64,000 nt of DNA from Archegozetes longisetosus (GCA_018873245.2 JAEMBT020000002.1:3972001-4036000), one strand, 5' to 3'; shown: positions 44,337 through 57,460, numbered from the stretch's first letter. Program-made: numbers and translations. The notes: a model not told the origin generated them from the letters alone.

Positions 44337-44867
44337 TACCTTGAAGTTATATTAGGAGTTTTAAGAAATACAGATAATCGAAAGACGTACAAGAATAATA
44401 TGCAGCGATAAACAAGTTTTTTAATTTAGTGAGTAGGGAAAACTAATTGATATATTGTGACGAGGATAAATTGAGGCAGAATCAACAAGTTAGTGAAGTT
44501 TCCTGATTGAGTTATGGATAATTGAATTCTTCAGCAAATATTTTCCATTTATTTGTGAAATACAAAACGAATTTTGAATCTAGTCCTCATAAAGAATTAC
44601 CTAAAGAATCGATAAGATTGCATTTATAAACCATTACCATTAATAGCAACGGTAATGATATTTATATTTACTCAAAAGCATAAATTAAAAAACAATAATC
44701 ATCAATAGTCATTAACAATATTTATCTTATACACTACTCATAATTTGAAAATGAGAAACGTTGACATTGCATAATCTGATAAGAAAACATTTATTTAACT
44801 ATAATTATAATGCTTCGAGTTTACATTTAATTCTTGGCTCCTATTTTAGAATAAATACTTAATACTA

Positions 44868-46085
44868 ACAAGGGAATTAACGAATATAAGAGTTTTGGAA
44901 AAGTGTATATATTTTTGAAAACTGCTCTTTGAGAAAAACTAACGATGTATATCACTGCTGCCCCAATTGAGGTCAAAGGTCAAAATGAAATCCCGAAGTT
45001 TCAGTGCTATTCCTTTAAAAATATAGTTTAGTACTTATTCCGATATTTATTTTTTAATTTATGCAAATCCAGCGCTAATTATCCCTGAATAGTCCATGGA
45101 AACCATCAAACTTCTAACAGAAATGTAAATCATTAGAGAAATGACTAAAACAAAGAACATCTCCACACCAGCTACAGCAAATAAAGCCGTAATGTCTACA
45201 GCTATTGCCGGAACATATAGCGTTATTCAATTTGAAACATATTTGGGTTACGGATTAAATGGTTCAAGGGGTTCGTTGAAGCACCCCGACTTAGCCCAAG
45301 CGTATCTGATCATGGTGACAAAATCGGAACAAGATATTTGATTGTGAACCAATACTATAGGAATGTACGGTAGGATTTCGGTTTTGCAGGCAGCTGAATC
45401 CCTGCCTTAAAAGTCCCTAATTGCGTGCACAAAAGGCCCAAAATCTTCAATAGCTTTTAGGTTATAATAAAATGACACGATCTCGTGTGTAATGATAGTT
45501 CAAGAAGTGCTCGCCTAAGAAGTTGTTCCAACAAAAGATATCGAAAGAAGGCTGATGTACATCTTCAGATGAGTAGTTTGAGTATAATATCGATTATCAC
45601 CATGTATCAGTTGATAGTGATATTCAAACCACTCATCTGAAGATGTACACTAGCCTTCTTTCGATATCTTTTGTTGGAACAGCTTCTTGGGCGAGTGCTT
45701 CTTGAACTATCATTACACATGATTTCGTGTGACCAACCTTTATTAAGTCCTGTAATTAATAAAGTAATTGGTTAACACTCCTATACGCTACACACTATCA
45801 CGGATAGCGTTTACATTAAAATACCGGTTTTTGGGGATAAAACCGAAATCCTACCGAATATACTCTGTTCGTGAAAATTATTCAGTAATTTTTTAAGCAT
45901 AAATTTAGTAAATTAGTTCAAACACTGAAAAAGGGGAACTTTGGGGACCTCATTTTGACTTTTGATCTCAATTAGGGTGTCAGTGATATATATATATATC
46001 GTTAAGTTTGCTTCAACGAATATTTTTTCAAAAATATATAACCATTTTCTAAACCCTTATATCACTTTGTGAATTTCCTTGTAAG
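44868..46085. repeat. Outer inverted-repeat element hosting a nested MITE
   Basis: The arm 44868-45010 recurs inverted at about 45930-46085, interrupted by small indels (AATTGAGGTCAAAGGTCAAA versus AATTGAGATCAAAAGTCAAA). The interior carries the hAT-type MITE 45369-45855. The frame 45141-45341 is short and without a domain. Confidence 0.7.
45369..45855. mobile_element. hAT-type MITE with internal palindrome
   Basis: Ends are GGTAGGATTTCGGTTTT, perfectly inverted at the right (AAAACCGAAATCCTACC). Flanking octamers GAATGTAC and GAATATAC (45361-45368, 45856-45863) match 7 of 8, consistent with an 8-bp duplication. Inside, about 100-bp arms at 45478-45575 and 45625-45725 form a second palindrome. 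Same end sequence as the 100-bp element at 49499. Confidence 0.75.
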
Positions 46086-46196
46086 ACAATTGCGTTCAAC
46101 TTTATAAGATATATTTAAATTATAATAAGTAATATGCAAGAAAATTCCAAAAGTTTTTCAATAGTAATTCTATAACTGACAATATAGTCTTAAGAT

Positions 46197-46421
46197 GCTT
46201 CTGGATGTCAGATTTCTAGTCTCAGAGTAGATCATGAAATCGACTCCAGTCAGCCTTGGCAGTTTTAAGTCGTTTTGAGAGGATCATCATATTCTTGACC
46301 GCTTTTGCAGTGAGAGCTGAAAGAAGATGTAGCGATGGTCGCTGAGACTGCCTTCAGTTGATACCTGCCAGTCATTGACGCGACTGAATAGTACGTTAGA
46401 AGAGAGCGTAAGGCCTCCTTG
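46197..46421 (-). pseudogene. Non-LTR retrotransposon fragment (endonuclease region)
   Basis: The minus strand encodes NVLFSRVNDWQVSTEGS followed by LSDHRYIFFQL, the C-terminal SDH signature of the APE-type endonuclease of R1/Jockey-like elements. After a frame shift come SKRLKTAKADWSRFHDLL, the typical following segment. Only about 225 bp remain. Confidence 0.75.
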
Positions 46422-49400
46422 AATGTAATATGTCAGTTGTTCTCTGTCGTTATTACAATTATTATTACTAAAATTTTAGTTTAAATGTTAGATATCTGCT
46501 TCTTAAGGTGGCTCGTTCATTTGCAAGGTACCTTTCTTGGTGGCTATTCGATTTAAAATATATATATATATATATATCAATATATAACGAGTTATAAGTA
46601 CAAGTATAATATCAATATTGTCATATTATATTATTACTTTATCGAGAGTTCAACAATAGAAAAATAACTTCGAGTATCAAGTTGTTTGATGTTAGAATAT
46701 CATGAAAACTATTCCAAACTTGTTGGTACTCGTTTTATGGTTCATTAAATATGAAGGATAAGTAATACAATAAAACAGATGAGTAAATTTCCCTCAACTA
46801 AACTTAATCTATCTTGACATAGCATGAATCTATCATAGCATTAATGCTCTATCAAAAGTTCATTTTTTTATCGTCAATATTTTACTCGACAACAGTCGAA
46901 AATAGCATACTTTAGAAAATGTCAAAAGGCTCACAATAGTTTGAGATTAATCAGAAAAACGAGTATTAAAGATTAAGTTTCCGTTCACTTTGCTGGAGAA
47001 ACGTATTTTTGTGGCGGAACTGTCATTCATAGTTATGAAAGAGTTGTGAAATAGCTGAAATAATCTTCGTTCACTCATCAAAATATGGCATTCAATGCTT
47101 TGTTTCCCTTAAATGAAGAACAGAGCTTTCAATTACATAGACTAAAAAGTACCCTTTTAGTGACAGAATATCAGAATAACAATAAAATAAAACTATAATC
47201 TCTGGCAAAATGAATAAGCATCAAGTTATAAATAGCCTTATTGAAGAGCCGATAGTATAATCAATTCAGTTCATTTATCACTGAATTGCAGAGAAATTTT
47301 CAAATGAATCATTAGAATATTATGAAATTAAATTTGAATAAATATTTGATTTCCATTTTAAAAATATTATTAAAGCTCTGAATTCGGGTTCGATGACAAT
47401 CGAATATTAATAAAATGCTGAGTATGAAAGTATGAAAAATACTTCAAAATCTTTAAAAAGTTATCCGTTTTTATCTTGAAAATGAAGTAACGTCCTAAGC
47501 ACGACAGAAAGCTGTTAGAGAAATATTATACATGAGTTTACGAAGTATAACAATTTCCTTTTCATTAGCAACAGTATAAAATCAATTTTTCAATGCATTA
47601 TTAAAGTCACATGAAAGCTTTCGAACAACTAATCTTCAAGCGACAAAATATCAAAATAAAAATAAAGACATTATTTTAAGCATAATGAGCAGAGATGAAA
47701 AATGATGCTTTTAATTTTGAGACTTGTGCTTTTTATGCTTACTCGTGAAATTCATAAAAAACTAAAAACTGGTATAGAAGATAGGATAGAAAATTGAAAG
47801 CATAACTATTCCATCTTTATGTTTTTATCCTTTTAGCGCAATTTCTCATCTCCAATAACGAATAACCATCGAGTTATAAATAGGTCTACTGCAAAGGCCA
47901 AAGCATAACCAATATAATGAAGTTTTAGCAAAAATATCATTAAACTGCACAAAAGTTCAAGAGTTCATTAGAATAAGAAATTGAATACTGCACTAATAGA
48001 CAAATATATATTTGCCCTTTCTTTGTTACTTATAAGTTAAACTATAGCTCTTATTGTGCTTTTGACGAAAAAATGACAGTATACTCAATATGCAAATTAG
48101 ATCAGAATCATGAACAAAAAGTAATTGATTTTGTTTTTGAACATAAGTAACGTTTTATTTTACGCGTAGTGAAGACTTGTTGTCAGAAGATATCATTTTC
48201 GGTTGAAATACTGATGTTTTCTCCTTTTTCTCTATGACTAGAACTAAAATATTGTTTTTAGTCAGGGAAGCGATAACTTTCTTATAAATTCCAAATCGAG
48301 TCAATCATTTAACCATTGTTTGAGATTTATAGTAAATCGATATAAGAGCCAGTCTATTGAGTCAATGTATAAATTATACCCGATCGAAGTCGACTTTCTT
48401 TAAATAAACATGAACTCATTATAGAGCTGTGTGTATCCAAGAGTCTGCGATTGAAATGCGCTCCAAAGTGAAGGAATATTACTGAAGGTTCAAGTTTAGA
48501 ATGAGTGCCCTATTGAAACAGAATAAAATAAGCTTTCGTATAAACTAAAACTGAGATATCCAATTTTCCCGATTATTGCCCACATCCTATGTACAGCTCG
48601 CAGTTTTCAAATTGTCAAATTTTCACGTTTTCTTATATAGTCCGCGGGCTATAGTGGAGAAAATAGGGTATAACTAATTAAATTAGCTTTACTTCAGTGT
48701 CAAATACGAAATGGGCAGTTGATCTCAGATCTAAGTAAGCGTTATCATACAATAGGCGGATAAATATCTAAAATCGGATAAAATACTCGATTTGTTAACT
48801 AACACAATGCGGTGATACTTCATTGGGGACCAGTAATTCACATTCATCATATTGAAGGTTCACTGAATAATTCATTCAACAAACCGTTTGATTGAATACA
48901 ACAAACATTCTTTCGTAGTAGTACTCGTTTCCCCGAAAGGTAATATCCACTCCGCGCTTGTATAGAATTTCATCGATATCAAAGAGCTTCCAGTCACGCG
49001 AAAGCCTTTCTTAAAAACGAAAGGAATTCTATTCTATATAAAATTCTTGAGTTTGAATGAACTCATCAATTAAATTTGCACAAAAAATATCATAAATAAG
49101 AATTTACTTTGGCTCGATATGTATACGAACAGGATGTAGAACAGGGCAATATGGACCACTTATTAATGAGTAGAGACATGAAGTTTCGAACCTTAAAATA
49201 AGGTTTAAGACTTTTTAAAAACCACAGAAAGCCACGAATAGCCTGTAAAACGTTAAAGAACAAACTTATACAAAATGTTTCAGATCAACTTATTCGACTT
49301 CAGATATTGGTAATTAGCAGTGAAAGTATTTTGGTCAAAACGAATAATATATTTTGGTGGTTAGTTACAAATTTTTTCGTAGTTATAAAAGAAAATCATA

Positions 49401-49490
49401 CAAAAGCATTGAATATTATAAGAAATTATTGTATTTTAAAATTAATGAATTTTAAATGCTTTCTATGCTTAATTTTTCTCTTCTGTTATT
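46422..49490. other. Long AT-rich intergenic stretch
   Basis: No gene recognised. An AT dinucleotide run lies at about 46556-46580. On the minus strand near 48900-49010 a short open piece (RDWKLFDIDEILYKRG) looks coding-like but is isolated and unassigned. Confidence 0.4.
46556..46580. repeat. AT dinucleotide microsatellite
   Basis: Alternating TA over about 22 bases, seen directly. Confidence 0.7.
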
Positions 49491-49498
49491 GAAAATAT

Positions 49499-49598
49499 GG
49501 TATGATTTCGGCTGTGCAGGCAGTTGCTTAGAAAGTTCCATATTTCAAACTTTCACCCAAAAACCAGTTCTTATTTAGTAAACAGCCGAAATCCTACG
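49499..49598. mobile_element. 100-bp hAT-type MITE
   Basis: Ends GGTATGATTTCGGCTG and CGTAGGATTTCGGCTG (right end read inward). A perfect 8-bp duplication GAAAATAT lies at 49491-49498 and 49599-49606. Clearly related by its ends to the element at 45369-45855, which supports the same transposase source. Confidence 0.8.
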
Positions 49599-50417
49599 GA
49601 AAATATGCTTGAAAATTGACAAACTTCTTTTCGACTGCTGCAGAATCAAGGGGTGCATAAAATATTTTCAATTTCAAGTTACTATCTGAAGCATTCCTGA
49701 GCTTTTCTAAATCAAGATTTTTATCAAGACATTTCTCAAGTTTCTGTTATATAGAGCAGGAAGACTCTTTTTAACTAGATTCAATGTCGAGCTGTTCTTG
49801 AAATTTCAACGATTGACTCTCATATGAGTTATGCGCAGTTATTTTATGGTCACAAAAGGGCAATTTTGCAAAATTTAGTAGTTATAACGATATTTAATGA
49901 TCTTGGGTGGAATTGAATTCGTTGAAAATGACTTTTAAAGTTTGTATGTATCAGTGGTATTGAAATCTGTGAACTTAGTGTTAAAATTAAAATTTGGGTT
50001 TTAATAAAAAAATCCTTTCTCTAGTAATTGATATAAACGAATGAATTAAGTTTGTGCGTTTTGTATTGCGAAAAGCTTTGTTCAACATCACAACTCGTAG
50101 CTGTTGCGTAATGGAGAAGAGGAATCTTTTCGATCCAAAACAAATATTTAATTAAACGATTTAAAATTCAGTATTGAAGGGATTATTCTTTTATTATTGA
50201 CATTTTTAACTGTTGAAATTATTCAAATAAAAGTTTATTCAATAACTGCCTTAAGATTAAATCTAAAATTACATATTCTGAAAACATGGAAAGGTCAAGA
50301 GACACGAACAGACAATTATAAACAGAATAGGATCTAAAACACAAAATAAACAATTATTGGCATTTATAAATGTGTTTGAAAATAGCTACTAAAAATTGGA
50401 ACTAAAGCCGCTATACT

Positions 50418-52303
50418 AACTCGGAATTGGCATTTGCTGTAAATTTTTTAAACAAAATATGCCCTAAATGATAGGTAATTATAAAGAATTTTGAGTTTTC
50501 AGTCTTATTTGGGCTGAAATGCATTTTTTGAAATATTATAATTAATTCAAGTTTAAGTTTGCCTCTCATTTCCCTCTCAAGTTGTGAGTTTGCTATAATT
50601 AGAGCTCAGTTCGATTCATAAAAATTTTACGCATTTATCAAAATTTTTCAAAATCTATTAATGTTCAAATAGTTATAAACCATTTTTTAGAATAATTTAT
50701 TATGAAATGCTAAACCCAGTTAATATTATTAATGAATTTTATAAAATTGCTCATCAAAAATATCGTAACGAATTAACTCAAATACTACAATGTTTATTGC
50801 TCTACTTGAGAGAGAAACCTAAACTTAAATTAATTATAAAATTTCAAAAAATGCATTTCAGCCCAAATCAGACCGAAAACTTAAAATCTTTAGGTTGGCT
50901 ATTACTTTCCGGAGAAGCAGGAAAGTCATTACATACCTATATACTTATTATCGGTATCACTTGACGAACAGTCTCAAGCCACACCCACTTCCGACGAAAT
51001 CTAAGCTCCGCCCACAAAAAATTTTGAGCCAAGTCCACCAAAATTTCCTAAAATATTCTTCCAAGTATACTGGTTAAGAATATGAAAACAGATTCTCGAA
51101 ATTCCTTCATGATGTCCAATGATGGACAAGAAAGTAGGTCATTGTTTAAATGACATGAATACTGTGAGATCGAAAACAAAGATCTGTTTTTGATCTCACA
51201 ATATGATTCAACAAATTTCTTAAAATATTTAATGGCTAAATAGCTGCACACAATTTTAAAAATATATTTTATATATATCAAAAAGAATTAACTAAGTTTA
51301 TGCATGCAAATCATAAAGTTCAATTATTTTATTGAAATTTATTGCACTAATACAATTTTCAAGATTTAATGAGTATATAAAAATAAAGATTAAAAACTTA
51401 AGAAATTTTATCGACTTTGTTTTATTAAAATTTCCTCTGAGAAATCGGTCATGAATTTTTGAAGGTACGGTATTAGTCATCTTCGTTGTATTTATTTCAG
51501 TATCAGAAATATCAACCAGAATCACGAAAGATTCAGATGTTTTCTGAAAGACATGCATACTTTATACCCATTCGATGCTACACCTTGCTTTCGGCTGGCA
51601 CTAGTTCCAATCAACCCTCCATCAGTTGCTAGGATTGGATTATATTCTGACACAGAAATAGAGTATGACAATAATTTAGATTTCGAAGTTAGTAATTAAA
51701 CTTGATAATCGTTCAAACATATAAATGACTCAAAACTTTCTAAAATCTAAAGTCTAATTTAACTATAAAATTAGAATAAAGTAGATAAAATAACATTGAT
51801 AAATTTCTTATGTTTTTAATCTTAATTTTCATAAACATTAAATCTTGAAATTTATATTGGCGTAATAGATACAGTAAAACGTTTTTAATATTCCAAAATT
51901 GTGTGCAGCTATTTAGCCATTAAATATTTTATGAAATTTGTTGAATCATATCGTTGAAACAATATTTGAAGTAGTTTTTTATGAGCAAAATAAGGAAAAC
52001 TTGAATACTCATAACTACGCCCCCAGAAGGAATTTTCATATTCTTAACCAGTATACTTGGAAGAATATTTTAGGAAATTTTGGTGGGCCTGGCTCAAATT
52101 TTTTTGTGGGCGGAGCTTAGACCTGTTTGGAAGTGGGCGTGACTTGAGACTTTTGTTCATCAAGTGATACCGATAATAAATATATAGATATGTAATGGCT
52201 TTCCTGCTTCTCGGAAAGTAATAGCCAAACAAATCTTAATAATTACCTATAATCTAAGGCATATTTTGTTTAAAAAAAAATACAGCAAATGCCATTCCGA
52301 GTA
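50418..52303. repeat. Large compound palindromic element
   Basis: The outer arms begin ACTCGGAATTGGCATTTGCT on the left and recur inverted at the right end (near 52303). The arms continue at 50890-51090 with 52030-52240, and at 51196-51258 with 51896-51955. The left arm is split at 50487-50893 by another palindromic insert and again near 51100-51195. The core contains unassigned frames only (for example 51298-51558, minus). Confidence 0.7.
50487..50893. mobile_element. Palindromic MITE inserted in the left arm
   Basis: TTTGGGCTGAAATGCATTTT at the left and its inverse at the right form ends of about 45 bp around some 300 bp. It lies exactly where the left arm of the surrounding palindrome is interrupted relative to the right arm, which independently marks the insertion. 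The frame 50707-50964 runs across the element edge and is not a gene. Confidence 0.65.
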
Positions 52304-54010
52304 GGAGGCAAACGAGATTTTACTCATAAATTTAGAAAATAGATCTCCGTCAGAGTTGAAATTAATGATATTGATCGTAATTGTAATAAAAAAGTTAGAA
52401 AGAAGTTTGACAAACCCTGGCTATCAATTGTATAATATAATATATAATTATTTGTTATTATTGGTGCATTAATGCATAGGTGGGGACCCCACCCTCCACC
52501 CCACTCAACACCCCTAAAAGATTTGCGATTGAGGTTTTCGGCGGTGACAAGTGACGCGAGTGGGTTCGCTTATTTGAGCCGTGATTTCATAAGAGCAGAT
52601 TTTTCAGCTTCATCCCCCGTATGGATAGCAGGCTTAAATTTATCATTTAATAAATTGACTTTTCAACTGATCTATATGTATTTTTTTAACGCTGATTCCG
52701 AATATGAAATCCAAATCTTTTTATATCGAATACTTTTCGAGATATTCGACTTTAAATATTTTATATCGAATTTTTTCACTTTAAGATTTGTTATAATGAT
52801 ATATGATTTCAATGTAGAATTTAACGCTGATTACAATTATGAAACCAGTTTTTCGATATCTATAATATCCTTAGAGAAAATCGAAGATTCGTTTTAAACT
52901 TTTACTTTAAGGACATCTAGCGGATAAACTATAAGCTATACAGAGGTGGGCCCATTGACAATTTTAATCAGGATGATGACCTCGATTAAAATATATCATG
53001 AGATCCCGGGTGTATGGATAGCCAGAATCCATAGACTTATTTTCATCGTTCTTTCTCGGAAGCGCACTTCTTCCAGTCAAAGCCTCCTATTGATTTAATT
53101 AAATCTGAAGTCTGTATTAAATCTAATTTTTCTATGGATTATATTGAATTTAAATCTTATATTAAAGATAATGAAGATGTTTTAAAAGTAGTTAAATTTA
53201 ATTATAAACACGAACAAATAAAATTTCGTGTTATTTTAATAAAAGTTGTTTAAAGATTACCCAGGAAATTATCAAATATTTTACATTAATGTCCAGGTTT
53301 CCTAGTTTACCGCCTGGTCAGTCTATGTGTAAATGGGAAACGTTAACTCAAATTTCGATTTAGTCAACTTTTTGAGGTGTAGAAGTCATTTTGATAATAA
53401 TTGACCAAAAATTTTCATTAAGTCATCGTATTTATTGATTTTTCAGTGATACAGATATTCATTAATTTAAAGGATTTGAATTAGTATTCAATCGACGGTT
53501 TTGATACTCATTCAAAAATTCTTTCACATAGAATGCGACACTCGAAGGCAACGCTAATATGATCTTCATTCGAATAATTAGCTAAAAATGTTTATAAGAT
53601 TCTAATAAGTAGTGAAAATGTTTAGACATTTAATATAATTCAGAACAGAATTTCTAAAAATCAAAATCTAAGAATAACATTGAATTAAATATTAGTAGAG
53701 GTAACACAATATTAAATTTATGTAGAGTATTATAGGAATGCGATACATTCCTGTTATGGCTTTAAAAACATAAATCTAATTCTTGTTTTAAAGGAAATTA
53801 ACTAAATGAATCTGAAAAATAGTAATTTTTGCAAATTGTGAACAATATTTTAAATAAAAGTTAAATTTTACATTAATTCGAGAGAAAGATTAAATATTCA
53901 TATAATTCAATAGTTATAACAATTATAACAATTCAATATATATGGATAATGAAATAATTAGACCCTCAGTCAATAGACTCTTGTAGTTAATTAATGAAAA
54001 TTGTTCCAAC
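52304..54010. other. Intergenic with unassigned open frames
   Basis: A 141-codon plus frame (52472-52897) and an open piece ending at 53253 (PPIDLIKSEVCIKSNF type) show no recognisable domain. The first starts in a GC-rich low-complexity stretch. They may be relics of an unidentified repeat. Confidence 0.35.
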
Positions 54011-54549
54011 AGGATTCCCGATGCCTATCCCAAGTGTGATACATCATTGGATTCATTTCGTCGAGTTGAACATTTTGATACCACTACCGGCCACCCAGAC
54101 CTAACCCCCTTGAAAATGGATAAACCTGGCTTTACCAAGTTGTAACCAAACATGATTTGAACTAAGTTTAATACATTAGATCGCTTCGCGCACCTTCGCA
54201 TTTTCCCTTAGTTTATATAAGGCTTGTTTGTGTTACGACTCTTTAAATTCAAGTTTATCCATTATGAGGCACTAAACCAAATAAAGATGGATATCTCGAG
54301 AACTACATATGATAATTGATCAAGTAAAGTATCAAAATGCTCAGTTCGATATCTTGAGCCCAATGTTATATCACCCGAATGAGTCAACTACTCCCGTCGT
54401 GATTTGGCCATAACAGGTCAGGTTCAGGTCAGAAGTGGTCGAATGTGGTATCAAAATGTTCAGTTCGATAAACTGAATCTAATGATTAATCACACCTGGG
54501 GTAGAGGGCTTGGAACCCCTTAGACCCATTACCCTGGATTGATCCGATT
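54011..54549. mobile_element. Palindromic MITE, copy 2 (at the 3' end of the second IR gene)
   Basis: Same family as 41868-42428: GATTCCCGATGCCTATCC, AAGTGTGATACATCATTGGA, internal GATATCTCGAGAACTAC and the inverted GGTATCAAAATGTTCAG arm are shared. Its right end supplies the last codons and stop of the IR frame. Confidence 0.65.
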
Positions 54550-57460
54550 TCTTGATTTTATTATGCGTGACCGCACAACCAAATAACATTTCACTAGATT
54601 CTTTTTTATTACTGAACGCAATTCTATGATGAAAACCACAATAGCAATAGTCATGCCAATATACCAAACATAGAACGCTGCTCTCATACAGTGTAACGAG
54701 AATGATGTATTGTCATATTCACTTTTCTCAGCTTTCTCATAAGTTGACAAAAAGTACTTTTTACGAAATCTTTTTGTCTCTTTCGTCCATTTGTCATATA
54801 AACCAGTTTCGATCGTTCGGATAATCCTATTCACACAATGCAATAAGAATTATTGTTTTAAATTTGAGTTTTTTATCAATTTCTATTTATGCCAAAATGA
54901 TGTACTGTAGTATTTTAAAATTCTAGTTATGTGTTTGCAATAGCTGTATAAGTCAGTATCAAATGTATGTTTACTAAGAAAAAAATTGTAATGAGCACAC
55001 ATTTCACTTATTATTGAAAGCAAAGTCGAACAAATATGGTGAACAAAATTATATGTTTATCTGTTCTAAACTTGTAAATTTTTATTCAAAGATAAAAGAC
55101 TATGAAAGTCGTTTATGAAATAATTAAAAATTATATATACGACTCTAACAATGACTTGAACTGTGATTCCCGAAAACACGTTTATATCACTAGCCACTGC
55201 GCGATAAGTCCTCAGAGTAACTTTTACATGTTATTGTTTGATAATATTTAAAGATATGAAAGGATGTGATCAGATTTGACTTAATTGGCCACAAAGCTAA
55301 TATGGATATATTAAAGTTTATGTGGATTAAAATCGAAAGCAAAAAAGTTTCTTTTTAAAATACAATGTCTGAAGGACGTAATTTTAAAGTGTATTTAATA
55401 TAAGGTTTAGGGGCCACTGGGTTGTAGTGGTCTGTGCATCTAGCTCAGGGAGGAAGATCCCAGGTTTCCCAGGTTCGAGTTCGAGTCTCGCTGTCGCTGC
55501 TCCTCTTTGATGACTTGCTTAAACATTTCCAGGATTATAAAGCCCTTTAAGCTCTAGTACCCTTTTGTGTTGTAAGACTAAAACAGGGTGGCGTCATCAA
55601 GGGGATCCAGCCGCAAAACTACGCTCCAACCATACCCCGTCCGACTGCCTTATGGCGTAAAGTTCAGTCTGTAATTGGGCTCGAATGAGTCACCCGAAAG
55701 GGAGTTGGAAGTACGATAGTGATAGCGATTTGATACTAGTTTACTCCAAATGTTTTTGTAATAGGCCAACCTAGCGCGCGTATCTGAAAGTTACGCTGTG
55801 GGCATTAACCGGGAGGGAGAGTAGATCAATTGACAATGTAAACCATCTACCTAATCTCTAGCGTCTGCTTTAAATGATAGGTACTGCCCAATAATTTCTA
55901 ACAATGATGGCGTATCGGTTTTTAAGAGAAAACTATTTCTGTGTCCTCTATATAAATTTTTTAAAAGTGATTAAATACTTTATTACGTCTATCAAGAAGG
56001 TTTTTGCTTAATTATTCTTAAGAAATTGTTAAAACGCTCATTCTTCAATATTTTAGAAGTAAAAATTCATATCCCCTCTTAGGCATCATCTTTTTGAAAA
56101 TTCTGCTTTGATTCTACTCTTCATAAGCATTTATATCATACCTATATTGTCTGGTAGGTGATTAGACCAGATGAATATATATATATCTGATTCAGCACAA
56201 GTATATTTAGCTCTACTTTGCAAATGAAGTAGGCGCTTTAAAAATTAAAATTTTTCTTAATAAACTGGATTTTGAGACACTATATAGAAATTTAAATTAG
56301 CATCTTCACAACTCATGTTTTGTTCAGATCCTTTGCAATTGTTTCATTGAATGACTTTGATAAAAACACAAAATAAGGAGCTATTCCTCCACCGTACTTA
56401 GAAATATGCAAATTACTTAAGTCATCCAAATCTCCACCAATTTCATCGACCCATTCCGGAATTGCATCCAAATCATATTTAGTACCCGATACCACGGTTT
56501 TTCTTTCCCAATGTAAGCTTTAAAGCCTTTTTTGATTTCTTCCGGATCCCAGAAGTCGACTTCATTGATTCTGTGTGAAAATTGTCGAGCCATTTCGTTT
56601 TCATTCTTGCAGTTCCTTGCGAAATTACTAATATATGAAGTATACATCGATGTTGTGATAGTTAAATCCTTCTTCTCGTAGAGCTGTTCCCACGTATCGA
56701 TAACGTCGTCAGGTGTACTGAGAATGAAATTGGCGTGAAAAATACCCGAATATCCTACCATTAATACGACACCAAATAATAACCACAAACTTAGAATGTA
56801 TCTATTGAGTGAAGATGGTGACAAATTGGGTGTCGTTCTCGAGATGAACGAATGAAAGTATTCCCAAAACAACATAAATTTTGACAGCGATTTGTTAATT
56901 AGAGCTGAGAGCAAAGCTATCATAAACAATGTTAGAAATATTGCTATCCAGACTTTAGCTTCAAACCCATATAGATATAGAGATTCTTCGCGATTAGCTT
57001 TACTAATTCGCGATGCAAAATATCCTTCCTCGATTATACCTACCGATCGGCTAAACTTGTAAGGAAATTTACCCAAATATGATTGCCACAATTCTACAGA
57101 CGATAGTGTAATAGGAGCTAAAACCATCGAGTTATTTGTTTCTAAAAACTCTTCATGGGATTCCACGACACTCCTTTGCTCCATTCTTCTCAAACTTGGA
57201 AATGATTGAATTTATTGTAAATACCATTAAATTGAGTAATTATTTACTCTTTAATACTCGGTTTTATACCTATAATCATAACTTTTTGAAATTTCTTGTA
57301 GTACTTTGATTAAAGGTCCACAAACCAGTTTTAGGTTATTATAGACAATGGGTGACATCGACGTATCTCTGAATGTTATGGTTCTTTCAGGATCAATAGT
57401 CTTATTTAAACCAAAATTTATGACTTCGCCTTGTCTTATATTCACACAAATATCAGTCAT
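54529..57460 (-). pseudogene. Variant ionotropic receptor (IR), decayed
   Basis: Pieces: 57460-57270, 57194 to 56313, and 54826-54529. Exon 2 holds TM1 (FEAKVWIAIFLTLFMIALLS), the pore region, TM2 (LWLLFGVVLMVGYSGIFHAN) and lobe S2 with HISKYGGGIAPYFVFLSKSF. The last exon has RIIRTIETGLYDKW and the final TM (YVWYIGMTIAIVVFIIEL). Breaks: a one-base shift at the A-run 56498-56502 (one A short), and the exon 2 end reads DLNKT-stop with no donor where homologues splice. The stop of the last exon lies inside a MITE. The intron 54827-56312 carries a SINE. The 5' part is missing. Chemosensory family relative of the gene at 40689-44053. Confidence 0.75.
55410..55735 (+). mobile_element. tRNA-derived SINE
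   Basis: A GC-rich segment in an AT-rich intron. It has an internal pol III promoter: box A-like TAGCTCAGGGAGG at 55441-55453 and box B-like GTTCGAGTCTC at 55479-55489, 38 bp apart as in tRNA genes. A tRNA-unrelated body follows. The right end is uncertain; GC-rich sequence continues to about 55880. No target duplication identified. Confidence 0.65.

Noticed and set aside
48900-49010. Minus-strand coding-like piece RDWKLFDIDEILYKRG
   Set aside because: Isolated, bounded by stops, no splice context and no family recognised.
51298-51558. 86-codon minus frame in the compound palindrome
   Set aside because: AT-rich, no recognised domain; the nearby coding-like piece is in another frame.
51580-51660. 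Calponin-like repeat in the palindrome core
   Set aside because: Resembles GTN..SQ.G only loosely; spacing of the key Q and G does not fit.
52472-52897. 141-codon plus frame
   Set aside because: Starts in low-complexity GC-rich DNA and continues in AT-rich sequence with no domain; not called as a gene.
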